This document shows, piece after piece, positions 51,090 to 61,118 of a stretch of 64,000 nt of DNA. The notes below the pieces were generated by a model. It was not told the DNA's origin. It did not search any database and was given only the letters and a program-made list of their open reading frames with translations. The position numbers were made by a program, and so were the translations under genes. Each line of letters begins with the position of its first letter. Position 1 is the first letter of the stretch. The stretch is from the NCBI RefSeq assembly GCF_024362695.1, contig NC_065425.1:6205001-6269000 (forward strand). Direction: 5' to 3'. This DNA comes from Pectinophora gossypiella (taxonomy: Eukaryota; Arthropoda; Insecta; Lepidoptera; Gelechiidae).

Positions 51090-51205
51090 CATAAGCTTAC
51101 GACTATGTACCAATGAGCGTAGTCAGAGGGACATCCATCACATGATAAACTAAGTTCCCACGCGTCACGGAGCTTTCTGTTAGACCAACGTGATAGGTAA
51201 GTAAG
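51090..51205 (-). mobile_element. SINE-H 3' fragment
   Basis: TAAGCTTACGACTATGTACC, CATCCATCACATGATAAACT and CGGAGCTTTCTGTTAGACCA ACGTGATAGG. Confidence 0.75.
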
Positions 51206-51399
51206 TAAAAAATGATTATTTTTCATAAAAAATACAGAAAATGTTGGTACAATAAAAACCCCACAAAACCAATTTCTCGGTTTGTCTGTGGGAGTGGAGT
51301 TCGCTTAATGTTATTATGTTTTACAATACAGTTAATAACTTACAGATAAGAGATTGCATAAGAAGATTGCTGAAAATCAGCGTTTTGTTCGTGAGAGCA
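51206..51399. other. No feature recognised
   Basis: Unassigned. Confidence 0.35.
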
Positions 51400-51573
51400 A
51401 AAACTTGCGCTGAGCTATGACCGATTTGCGCTGCTACAGCACACATACATACCTGGCGTGTTTAATACAGAGCTTCGTCTGTTGATTGGCTGTCTGTATC
51501 TAATCTTTTTCTTTTTGTATGCATGTGTGTCTGTAGACCAAATAAATGTTTTTATCTATCTATCTATCTAAGA
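51400..51573 (+). mobile_element. LINE 3' end with (TATC)n tail
   Basis: GGCTGTCTGTATCTAATCTT ... GTAGACCAAATAAATGTTTT TATCTATCTATCTATC. The coding part is not recognisable. Confidence 0.45.
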
Positions 51574-51649
51574 TAATTAAATAAATATTTACTTAATTAT
51601 TTATATTGCACTCCTGACATATGTCGACCGGCAGCATGTTGTACAGATA

Positions 51650-51832
51650 CGGTATTCGAGGTGGTGAGCCGTATTGCCGTCTATAATGATCGTGCCAACT
51701 GTGTTAGTGAAAACTGGACTTAAGAAAAATAAAAACTCATTTTTGCAAGTCCGGTACCGGGGTTCGAATTGGCGCTCCCCGTTTAAGAAGCAAGCCGGTG
51801 GACCTTATAACCACGGTGACTTATATAGTTTT
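51650..51832 (-). mobile_element. SINE-H head half
   Basis: GTGAGCCGTATTGCCGTCTA TAATG, CAACTGTGTTAGTGAAAACT GGACTTAAG and CCGGGGTTCGAATTGGCGCT CCCCGTTTAAGAAGCAAGCC GGTGGACC; the B box is GGTTCGAACCCC-like. Confidence 0.8.
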
Positions 51833-51871
51833 ATTTACTTATCAGTAATGGGTACCTTACTTGTTTTTTCT

Positions 51872-52168
51872 TCTTCTATCGTGTGGGTTGTGAGGTGGAG
51901 TACCAACCTATTGAGTCGCCAAAGGCCCCTGACGTGGCTCATGTAACGACTACTTACTTGCATCAGTAAGTAGTAACCAGGACCAACGGCTTAACGTGCC
52001 TTTCGAACGCACGGATCTTCTTACTTTCAGACTATCTGGTGATCAGCCAGTAATGTCTTAACCAAACTAGGGACCACAAAGTTATTTTTGTGATATGTCC
52101 CAACCGGGAATCGAACCCGGGACCCCCGGATCGTGAGCCCAGTGCTCAACCTCTGCACCAAAGACGTC
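51872..52168 (-). mobile_element. SINE-B copy
   Basis: Low end TTCTATCGTGTGGGTTGTGA GGTGGAGTACCAACC. The head at the high end is GGTGCAGAGGTTGAGCACTG with B box GGGTTCGATTCCCGG. About 25 bp of the CCTGGTATCAGGGTTACTAT block are missing. Confidence 0.85.
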
Positions 52169-52433
52169 GTTACCGTTAAGGTACTCTACTCGTCCGCTTC
52201 CCGCTTCTCTTGGTCAGGCAGACATGTATCTTATGGAAGAAATTCAATCAGAACTCTTCACTTGAACGGGTGAAATTAAGGGTTCGCTTGATGGACAAGT
52301 GCAAATGGGTTCTGGTTTCTGAAGGGTTCTATAAAAACCCTTGACTGACGTGTAAGATCAAGTAGGTCTTGAGGAAATAGGTATTCCATCTACACGATGG
52401 TCTAACCTTAACTTATTACTGATCCCAATATAG

Positions 52434-52600
52434 GGTGATAGAGACACCCGTAACGAATACTGAGGGGGAGGATTATGGCTCCTGATTCTGAGTCAATACA
52501 GAGTTAAATTTTCCGATGCAAAATTCACGTTTTATTTGTGTTTTTTTTTTAGATTACTTCCAATTCTATACTAAACAATGTAATTCTATACTTTCATCAT
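52434..52600. mobile_element. MITE-T left half
   Basis: TAGGGTGATAGAGACACCCG TAACGAATACTGAGGGGGAG, TTCTGAGTC and TAAATTTTCCGATGCAAAAT. The right arm is absent. Confidence 0.65.
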
Positions 52601-52602
52601 CA

Positions 52603-52713
52603 GCATGCACCTTGGTATCAGGGTTACTATTGAGCCGCCATAGCCGTCAATTTGTCAAAAAAGTTAATGTCACGTGGTACCAAAGTGTATACATATTAAT
52701 GCTCGGGACCGTA
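52603..52713 (+). mobile_element. SINE-B scrap joined to truncated MITE-D
   Basis: 52603-52638 (CACCTTGGTATCAGGGTTAC TATTGAGCCGCCA) is reverse-strand SINE-B. From 52646 CAATTTGTCAAAAAAGTTAA to GCTCGGGACCGTAC is the 3' half of MITE-D. The MITE-D break coincides with that of the copy at 15002. Confidence 0.65.
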
Positions 52714-52864
52714 CATAAAATACCCGACACATCACTTTCACTTCTTCCACTCTCATTAAAGACTATTGCACTATAGCATGGCTCCATCACAGCACAAGCT
52801 GAGCCATTAGCTTTTGCCCTTATTCGTAACATTCATAATTACCTAGTTCTTCCTAGTTAGTTAG

Positions 52865-53036
52865 TAGATCCGTGCTTCGGAAGCCACGTTAAACCGTTGG
52901 TCTCGGTTACTACTTACTGATGTATGTAATCGTTACATGAGCCATGTCAGGGGCCTTTGGCGGTTCTGTAATAACCTTGACACCAGGGTTGATGAGGTTG
53001 TTATTCCATTTCACAACCCACACGATAAGAAGACCT
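52865..53036 (+). mobile_element. SINE-B 3' half
   Basis: GATCCGTGCTTCGGAAGCCA CGTTAAACCGTTGGTCTCGG to TTCACAACCCACACGATAAG AAGA. Confidence 0.8.
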
Positions 53037-53459
53037 AGTTCTTATAGAAAAATGTAAATTGTTACTGGCAATAAGTTTATTTTATTCTTATTTTTATTCT
53101 ATTGTTCTATTAAGTAACGGAACCAAATCATAAATAAACTCTAACATAGAAATATAAACTTTTATACAATGCGTAGTCAATGCAGTCATTCAAATTATAT
53201 CTGACAATGTAAGTATTTAATTGTTAGGAAAAATGTCGTAATAAGCATATCATTAACTAAAACATTTATAAGCTCGATATCGATAAGAATCTAACTTTAT
53301 CTACACTGGAATATAGTTCAAAACTTACTAAATCATAATTGGACAAGTGTAACGCTAATACAGTCGCGAGGAAAAGTCTTTGAAAGTAGTTTTGTAAAGC
53401 ATACTTCACGATTCATGAGTTAATTCCACCCACCCAATTCCATCTACGAACAACTAGAC
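53037..53459. other. No feature recognised
   Basis: AT-rich and unassigned. Confidence 0.35.
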
Positions 53460-53660
53460 GTCGTCAAATCGCTTACTTTGTACTAAATGTCAAAACAAGA
53501 ATATATAGTAATACTTACAAATTCCATGGAAATACGTGATAAAATTTCGAATTTTTTGTTTCGGTGTTTTAAATAAGTAAGTAAATAAATTAAATAGAAA
53601 AAGAAAACATTTTCTATTAGTTTAAAATTTTTGGTAATTGAAAAATTAACATTTCATAAC
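53460..53660 (+). repeat. Repeat-E copy, heavily diverged
   Basis: GTCAAATCGCTTACTTTGTA CTAAATGTCAAAACA, GAAATACGTGATAAAATTTC and AAATTAAATAGAAAAAGAAA AC. An old copy. Confidence 0.5.
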
Positions 53661-54009
53661 GTTTTTATATCCAATCATTTTGTCAGCGCAGTTTTGTCAA
53701 TAAGTCTTACGAAATCACATTACCTAAATTTTTAATAACTTATGTCACTGACTGTACAATCAGAGGTAACCAGGTTTTTAACATCGTTAAACATAGGTTA
53801 GCCGTAATTTAGGGTTGTCACGCCATATGTCGTGGGCAGAAATTCATTAAATGCGAAAGCAGCACAGTGCCATAATAGATTTTTTTTTATTTTTATCCGC
53901 TTACGCCTTTAATTGCAGTAGTTTTGTGGGACTTTTCATTTACGACTACTATTACTGACGCCTATTGCTTTTAGTAACAGTCCTTATTTTGTAAATGTGC
54001 GTGTAAAAA
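53661..54009. other. No feature recognised
   Basis: Unassigned. Confidence 0.35.
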
Positions 54010-54155
54010 TATCTAATATATACATACATACATACATACATAAACTCACGCCCGTAATCCCTAATGGGGTGGGCAGAGCCACAAGTAATCAAAGACAACT
54101 TGCAGCCACTGTTGATACGAAGTCCAAAGATGGATATGATGAACCTTATCTAATA
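54010..54155 (+). repeat. Repeat-G copy with (TACA)n
   Basis: A (CATA)n run at 54020-54040 leads into AACTCACGCCCGTAATCCCT AATGGGGTGGGCAGAGCCAC, CACTGTTGATACGAAGTCCA and GGATATGATGAACCTTAT. Confidence 0.7.
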
Positions 54156-55667
54156 TATATTCCGTTATAATATCAAAACTATCTTGCGAATATGTGTATA
54201 AATTATACCTAATAAATATATTTAACATATAAATTATAAAAATATATTACTACACGTAAACTTATTTAAAAGATATTTTACTAAATATGCGCACCTTTCT
54301 AATTTTTAAAGACTGTAATATAAAAACAAAGTCTGAAAATTTCACAGAATAATTTACTGCGCAAAAATCCAAGTGTCATCGCCAGAAAATGGTAGATATA
54401 CTTTTCATTGGGTACTTACTTCATTATCGGAAAAAACACAGGATACTAAATTAATAGCTACTAATGAAAGAGCATTAGCTTTCAAACGTTAATTACTTTA
54501 TTAAATTCAGAGTCTAGTCTTTAAACAAACTTAGGTGTAACAAACAGGTACATAAATTACGTTCTTTGAGAAATTTAAATACATTTCGTAATGTTTATTT
54601 TCTAATAATATTTAAAATTCTAATTTAAAATTAATTCGTCTATTAATATGATTTCTGAATATTCTTTTACATGATAATATTTATTTACAATCAAATTATC
54701 TATCTTTATTATTTACAAATTCAAAATTACCCGTGCAATTTTCAAAATACATTTTATATTTTTTATTTATATCATAATATTTTCTGTAATATAAACACTC
54801 TGTACACGTTTCACAAAATAGGGTTTATTATTTAATACCTTTAATTATTTTAGGTTTTATTTACAAGGGACATTCACGAATTGCACTAAATAATGTTTTT
54901 TGGCACATATAATTGCCACTTGACTAAATCACGGATATGTAAACGTTTAATAAATTCACATTTTTATTAAATCTACAATTATACATCACAATCAATTATT
55001 ATATTTTCTTTTACGATAATATTGTTTTATTAAATACTTAAATTATTACATTTATATTTACAAAGCGTTTCTTAGTTATAATATTTTCATTAGCTTTTTC
55101 AACAATTACTACTTACATGTTTTTCAGCTAACGATTTGAAATAAAATAGTTGTATTTTAACATTATTCTACTTGTTAAATGGATAATATTTTCTTTAAAT
55201 ATTGTCAATATTTGTTGTACTTCGAAATTTGTGTGATTTTTTCTTGATATAAATAAGAATGCCTTTAATTTCATGATTAATACTAAGTAGATACGTTATC
55301 AAATATAAAACAACAAATTGTGTAATAATAATTCCCTACAGTTGCATTTATCAGCAAATATATAACATTTTTGAACTAAATAGCACGTTTTAAGTTAATG
55401 GCTTTTTACTACGATTATAAGTATAAAAATAAAAATTTATTATCTACACCTAGTAGTTAAGACTAACTGTACACGCTAAATGAGTATTAAAGTGATCACT
55501 AAAATAAAAACAAAACTATAAAGAAAAAGAAGAGGATGTTACTTAAAAGAACATGCAATTGGTGGGGTACGGCCGCGAATGAGTTAAATTCAATAAAGTT
55601 TATTTTATACTGCGTCAAATATTTTATTATAAATAACACCAGAAACACACAACAAAAACACAGCAGA
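54156..55667. other. Very AT-rich 1.5-kb stretch, no repeat recognised
   Basis: Long runs of A/T words with almost no G+C clusters. There is no family shared with the rest of the window and no open frame of note. It could be intron, intergenic spacer or a 3' UTR of an outside gene; the sequence alone does not say. Confidence 0.5.
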
Positions 55668-55746
55668 ACACACGCTCGGTGAAGTGTGGGTACTTAGTTC
55701 ATCTTGCGATGGGACCCCAATTGAAACATACTCGTGAGCTTATGTT
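55668..55746 (+). mobile_element. SINE-H 3' fragment
   Basis: CGCTCGGTGAAGTGTGGGTA CTTAGTTCATCTTGCGATGG, then CCCCAATTGAAACATACTCG TGAGCTTATG. Confidence 0.72.
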
Positions 55747-55837
55747 ATTATGTACTTATGTTAAATATGTATACTACTTACTATACCAAGTCACTGAACG
55801 ATGTACGTAAATGTCGGTCTCAGCGAACCCCATTTGT

Positions 55838-56170
55838 TCATCCAAGCGGTAAATGACATTCATTCGAAGTAAAAAAATATGTAAGAACCCAAGTAAAAGT
55901 TACGCAGACATTTTTTCTATCAAAAGCTTCTGAGAAGCCATACTTATAGGCTCTATCAAAAAGGATATCGATAATGACTTTCAAATTTTCAATAGAAGTT
56001 CTATTACTGATCGTATTTTGGAAACGGTTGAGCGTTTCAGTTATTTTAAAAGGACTAGGAAACCATGATTGCACCACCAGTGAGAAATTATTCAGGATTC
56101 GGTTGCCGGTAACAAATTGGTTACGCAACCAAGTGGGATAGCCTTTATACAACCTGTATACATATTGCAC
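55838..56170 (-). other. 110-codon open frame, unidentified
   Basis: A minus-strand frame with YPTWLRNQFVTGNRILNNFS, LVVQSWFPSPFKITETLNRF and a hydrophobic VCVTFTWVLTYFF stretch. Part of its DNA (56063-56130) recurs at 17651-17712, where the frame is broken, so it is at least partly repeat-derived. It could be the decayed end of a transposon protein. I recognise no domain. Confidence 0.3.
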
Positions 56171-56259
56171 GGTTATGGCGCGACCATCCTACTGAGTTAG
56201 GCTCTTAAGAAGGTATTTAATACCGTAAATGTATGAAGGTATAAATAAAAGCAATTATA

Positions 56260-56466
56260 CAGGATGTTGCTGACATCGTAACAAAACCTTTGAGGGATGA
56301 TTCAGACCATCATTTTGAGTGATCAAGTGGAATTTTCCGTCGAAAAAAAAACAAAAAAAAACACATTTTTTTTATGATTTTTCCGACAGGAAATTCTACT
56401 TGATAGCAACTCAATATCATGGCTGAATCATCCCACGCAGTATTTGTTACGGTGTCACTTACACCC
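56260..56466. mobile_element. MITE-T copy (first of a close pair)
   Basis: CAGGATGTTGCTGACATCGT AACAAAACC ... GTTACGGTGTCACTTACACC C. The centre has long A runs. Confidence 0.8.
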
Positions 56467-56501
56467 ATACGCACTTGTATGGCTACCTGTACGTTCTTGT
56501 T

Positions 56502-56697
56502 CGGGGTGTAAGTGACGTCGTAAGAAATACTGAGGAGGTGAAACACCCTCCTCAGTATTTTGAGGATCGTAAAAGTATAGAACTGAAAATAATTAAAGAA
56601 ACATGAATTTTGCGACAGAAAATTCCGCTCGGTATTAAGTCAGAATCATGGTCTGAATCATCGCCCTCAGTTTTCGTTACGATGTCACTAACACCCT
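56502..56697. mobile_element. MITE-T copy (second of a close pair), with internal hairpin
   Basis: CGGGGTGTAAGTGACGTCGT AAGAAATACTGAGGAGGTG ... GTCACTAACACCCTATA. Near the left end AATACTGAGGAGG..CCTCCTCAGTATT is a small hairpin, so the left arm seems rearranged. The spacer before it carries ACTTGTATGGCTACCTGTAC. Confidence 0.8.
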
Positions 56698-56953
56698 ATA
56701 TAATGATATCATTCCAAGTCGTTAAACCTTAAAAGGATTCAATAATAATAATATTATATCTCTGCGAAATTACGTTACTTATAATTCTCATTTCCACATA
56801 CTGTCGCCGCCAAAATACACAAAAAATAATAATATGAAGCACGATATTAAAGTCTTGGGAAATATTTTGAAATTGTACATGAAAATTGTACCTACTATTT
56901 TGTATCACTTTTAGACTCAGCAAAAGATTATACGAATTTCAGAAATTAAACCG

Positions 56954-57046
56954 TTTCCATTTTTAAAATGAAATCTTTTCCATTTTTAAAATGAAATCTT
57001 TTCCATTTTTAAAATTAAATATTTTCCATTTTTAAAATTAAACATA
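56954..57046. repeat. Tandem 23-bp repeat, 4 units
   Basis: TTTCCATTTTTAAAATGAAA TCT starts at 56954, 56977, 57000 and 57023; the last two units have A-to-T changes. Confidence 0.92.
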
Positions 57047-57052
57047 ACTTTC

Positions 57053-57160
57053 AGCAGCTTGTCTTCCCGGGCATGTCGTAATTTAGGCATTTCTTGCCTT
57101 TCTTACACGTTGTTACCTTGCCATTAATTGGTAATAAGTTGATCACCTGTTACTATGGGG
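57053..57160 (-). repeat. Repeat-G terminal fragment
   Basis: CAGCTTGTCTTCCCGGGCAT GTCGTAA and GGTAATAAGTTGATCACCTG match the end of the 18150 copy. Confidence 0.5.
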
Positions 57161-57184
57161 TCTTTTTTGATTTTCCTTAGACCC

Positions 57185-57432
57185 CTATGTCGACCCCGCG
57201 GGTGTGGTCGACAATTTCTTTCATCGCTTATCGCTATCGTCCCACTAAAGCCGATTAATTCTTTTTAATAATCCCCTCTTACGACGCCCTGAGCCGAGGT
57301 TCGCGCCCTATAACTGGGCACCTTGTTGTCTTAAATTTTGTACCGAATGAGAGCCCTCGGCGCTCCAAATTTGGTCCGGACAAGTAGCTAATCCAATACA
57401 TGGAAAATCTCCAATAAATCAAGGTAAAAAAT
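57185..57432 (+). mobile_element. Retro-F copy, diverged
   Basis: CTATGTCGACCCCGCGGGTG TGGTCGACAATTTC near the start, CCCTGAGCCGAGGTTCGCGC in the middle, and GGAAAATCTCCAATAAATCA AGGT near the end. It begins at the same family position as 8475 and 21381. Confidence 0.78.
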
Positions 57433-57465
57433 ATTGCTTTTCCCGTAGATTCCTCATATCTATCT

Positions 57466-57545
57466 TGGACTTTGTGTCATAGAAAAATTGTCTTTCGACT
57501 CCATTAGGGATGGCGAGCGTACACGTACATATGTACCTACTATGT
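57466..57545 (-). repeat. Repeat-G fragment
   Basis: TTGGACTTTGTGTCATAG, TTGTCTTTCGACTCCATTAG GGATGGCGAGCGTA, then ATGTATGTATG. Confidence 0.45.
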
Positions 57546-57564
57546 ATGTATGTTTTTTATTATA

Positions 57565-58145
57565 ATATAGTCACTGTGGGCCTGTTGTGCACTGGCTTGC
57601 TTCTCAAACGGGGAGCGCCGGTACCAGCCTTACGCCAGCGGTACACCAATGAGTTATTAATTTATCTAACACATTTGGCTCGACCATTACGTATATACGG
57701 AGATACGGCTCACCTTGAGGAGCTCGGTGGCGCAGCGGTAAACGCGCTCGGTCTGCGATTGTTGAAGTTTCACAAAGCAACTTTCGCAAAGGCCGGTCAT
57801 AGGATGGGTGACCACAAAAAAAAGTTTTCATCTCGAGCTCCTTCGTGCATCGGAACATTAAGCCCGATGCACGTTACGCCGTTGGTCCCGACTGCATTAG
57901 CAGTCGTTAATAACCATCAATCCGCACTGGGCCCGCGTGATGGTTTAAGGCCCGATCTCCCAATCCATCCATAGGGAAGGCCCGTGCCCCAGCAGTGGGG
58001 ACGTTAATGTGCTGATGATGATGACGGCTCACCACCTTTCGCGTTGGTCTAACAAAGAGCTCGGTGAGACGTGGGTACTCAATTCAACTTGCAATAGATG
58101 TACCTCTGGCATTGGATTATAGTCGTGAAGTTATGTTATGTTATA
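57565..58145 (+). mobile_element. SINE-H copy, host of SINE-C
   Basis: The head half (57565-57714) has ACTGGCTTGCTTCTCAAACG GGGAGCGCCGG and GGCTCGACCATTACG. The body resumes at 58024 with ACGGCTCACCACCTTTCGCG TTGGTCTAACA and runs to GTGAAGTTATGTTATG. The two halves join exactly once SINE-C and one TSD copy are removed. Confidence 0.88.
57715..58023 (+). mobile_element. SINE-C copy, full length, 10-bp TSD
   Basis: TSD ACGGCTCACC at 57705-57714 and 58024-58033. A-box-like TGGCGCAGCGG is at 57728-57738. The 5S-like segment GTTGAAG..AAGCAACTTTCGC and AGGATGGGTGACC spans 57761-57813; here TTTCACA is inserted/substituted within GTTAAGC. The body has GCCGTTGGTCCCGACTGCAT TAGCAGTCGTTAATAACC. The 3' end is CCCAGCAGTGGGGACGTTAA TGTGCTGATGATGATG. 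Confidence 0.92.
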
Positions 58146-58170
58146 ATATCGCCGTCCCCGGAGAATAAAA

Positions 58171-59800
58171 TGACAAACGCATATATCGTTTTTTTAATGT
58201 TTTTTGATATTCTGTTTCTATGAGTTGAAATACACCTTGTCAATTTTTTCCACATTTTTCTAGTGATTATTTACGGAGATACTGAAGATTATTATTTTAT
58301 TCTTTTTAATTTTAAATTACAGCATTAACCAGAAGATTACGATATGAACACATTAGAAAAAACTTTCAGTTTACTTTAATTTGGTTATAGCACGTGTATT
58401 ATTGTTCCCTTAGATTTATCCAGTTACTCAAATAGCTAAGAGCGCTTGTCATTTTATTCTGTTAAACTAGAAAGCAACTACATTCACTAATTTCCCTTAA
58501 TAAAATTTACTTCACTGATTACTTTGATAATGTCTATTGGTGAAATTCGTTTATCTGCAATCATTTTTAAGACATTTTGTAACTATGTTCTTGTAACCAA
58601 ATAATAATAAAATTTAATCAATATCTTCTTATCACATTGATACATTCATTCTTTAAATACTAATGAATGATAAGCAAAATAAAATAAAGAAACCTTCCAC
58701 CATAACAATACGTTATCGGAGTCAAAGGTAACACGAACTTGATTTCAAGCAATGTTTAGTCGTCTCAAATCATGCGTTAATCAGGATTATTAGTATTGTC
58801 TTATCCTATTATATAATAAAATGTTTGGAATAGGAAGTAAGGTAACGATATCGTTCATTTGCTCATCCTCGTCCAGGTCAATTTTGTTTGTTTTATTTTT
58901 TAGTATGGCCAGTGCACCGGTTGGCGGCCCCTCTCCGATTTGCGGCCTTTTGAAGGATGTGACGAAGAAAAACTTAAATTTTAGGCGTTTTATCACACTC
59001 TTACACACGAAATTACGATTTTGGAAAAGTAGAATAGTACTATTTACTTACTTACTACAATTGAAGGCTATTTAATTGGCAGGATAATATCAACCATACG
59101 GCGACAAACTTTTGTTAAATTCGTCACCCATACGAACCTTAAGCAAAATCTCGCAATGTTACAAAAAATAAGTAAATACGTGTCTTTTCCGAAGCAAATA
59201 ATTAAGTCTTCTATTTTAGTTCTACAGTTCCGATGTGTTTTTATAGTAGCAGTATTAGTTAACTAACGTAATTTCAAATCTATTTGGTTAAAAATATCAA
59301 AAATACATGTACGTATAAATCAGAAAGGCCGCATACTAATATATAGGTTTTACAGGTTTACGGCTGAGTGGCAGGTGACTGACGTACTGAATCGTATAAG
59401 TTTTCTTGCCTTCTGGTTCATGTGATAAGTTAAGTTAGGTTACGATTATTATTTTAATATTATTGCGCGTAAGGAACATTTCGATTAGTTTACGGTCGCT
59501 GTTATGCTTAAATGTTTTAAAAATGTTGTTTACCTAAGGAATGTATAAGATTTACATGGCCGCAATCTAGCCCTATGACATTAGTTTGCGGCCACTTAAA
59601 CTATGTGGTTAGATTCACACGATGTCAAAGAACATTCTGAAAGCACAGACATCTGTTGTGTTTTCTCGTGCACTGAACAAGTATTTATCTGTTACTGTTA
59701 TATCGTCTGCATAGCCATAGATACTAGGCGTCAACAACAGATCTTTAATATGAAGAGGGAGAAAACAGGCATTAAAACCAAGTAGATCGGACAAACAGAC
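58171..59800. other. No gene recognised
   Basis: AT-rich left part of the candidate element. Short frames on both strands at 58790-59075 have no recognisable domain. Confidence 0.35.
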
Positions 59801-61118
59801 ATCAAGGGTTCAGTCACTGAAATCGGGGGCGTTGCACACACCAGAAGATCGCCAGTAGATGGAGGATTTGATTCGCCATTTGCCTTTTTTTCGGAAACAG
59901 GCTACAACTTGACAACCTTTCAAGATTTTGAGACACGTACTGTCCTCACAGATAGACAACAGAGGCGCATCAGCCATGGAACGAAATAATTCAGGCACAC
60001 GGTTATAGGGGACAAATGCCGGAATACCACCTGAAACATTTTCCTTGTGATGAGATTGACCAGATGTTCACTTTCACCAGATGGTAACCAAAATGTACTA
60101 CCAGAAGAGTACTTTACCAAATTTCCATTCCGATTGTTAATGAATAGTTAAAACGAGCCCTGCACGTCGACCCCTTGGAAAACTTGTCAGCTTTGGAGAT
60201 ATGACTATCGGTCTGCGCTTAATTGTTATGCCAATTGCTTTGGTGCCTCGGTCCTGGTAACTTCCGCATTGCATGAAGAACGGGCGTCAGATGATACGAT
60301 AAAATATTCCATCGTCTGACATATAGCACCCGATTACGCTAGAAAAACTCCAGAAAAAAGCGGCCCATGAGGATATGGTTACTGAGTTAATTCTCCTGTA
60401 TCGGAGCTAGCTGAAGCGTCTGGCGATCTCAGCATTATTGCTGTACTAGTATAGATACAGGCTTAAATTTTCTAATGTCAGTATCCACTAGAGTTCACAG
60501 AATAGACAGATTTTGAGCTATATGGACCCTGTCCACGAGGTTTAGAAGACGTCTACAGCTGTAGTTGTGTTTCAGGATGTATACGTAGTAGGTAATTTGT
60601 GCAAGTAGGTAGCGTCAGTTGAAAATGTGGTTTGCAACTGCCTCTTGAAGAAAATCAGTAGTCTGTCAATATTGGTGTGATAGTAGCCCAGATTGAATTT
60701 TCAAATAAACTTCATGTCCATCGAATACCATACCTTAGTGCTCTCGTGTTCTCACCCTTAAAGGTGTTTGTTACGCTTACTATCTTTTGTATACGAACTG
60801 ATTGCAAATGAAATAACAAAAGTTCCCAATTAGTGAAGGTCAGCTAGCTTCCACAGAAGGTACTCTGCAATGGAGCACATTCAAGTAATAGGTGAAGTAC
60901 CACTTCAGAGTATAAAAATCAGCCCAGTGTTTCACTTTTTGGTGATAAGACTTGCAACAGTCGAACATTGAGCTGTCCCATGCCTTTATCAATGCAGGAT
61001 TAAGCAATTAAGAAATGTGTGAATTGTGGACACTGTCCATGAGAACTACACAGTTTTGCCAAAAGCAGTTCTCATTATTATGTGTTTCATCCATTAAAGA
61101 TATAAGAATACTATAAAA
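59801..61118. other. Less AT-rich stretch with broken frames, no identified gene
   Basis: Composition is more balanced than in neighbouring DNA. Minus-strand frames at 59810-59998 and 59920-60120 (WLPSGESEHLVNLITRKM; FRSMADAPLLSICEDSTCLK) look protein-like and partly overlap in different frames. Across the whole stretch, however, stop codons are about as frequent as expected by chance. A decayed coding region is possible but not supported. Confidence 0.25.

Noticed and set aside
55838..56170. 110-codon gene
   Set aside because: Part of its DNA is a repeat found broken at 17651. No recognised domain, so left as an unidentified frame.
57761..57813. 5S rRNA gene
   Set aside because: Only the internal control region is similar. 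The 5' and 3' stems of 5S rRNA are absent and the segment sits inside SINE-C.
59801..61118. A possible decayed protein-coding gene on the minus strand
   Set aside because: Some peptides look plausible, but across the stretch stop codons occur at about the random rate in each frame and no domain is recognisable. Kept only as a low-confidence region note.
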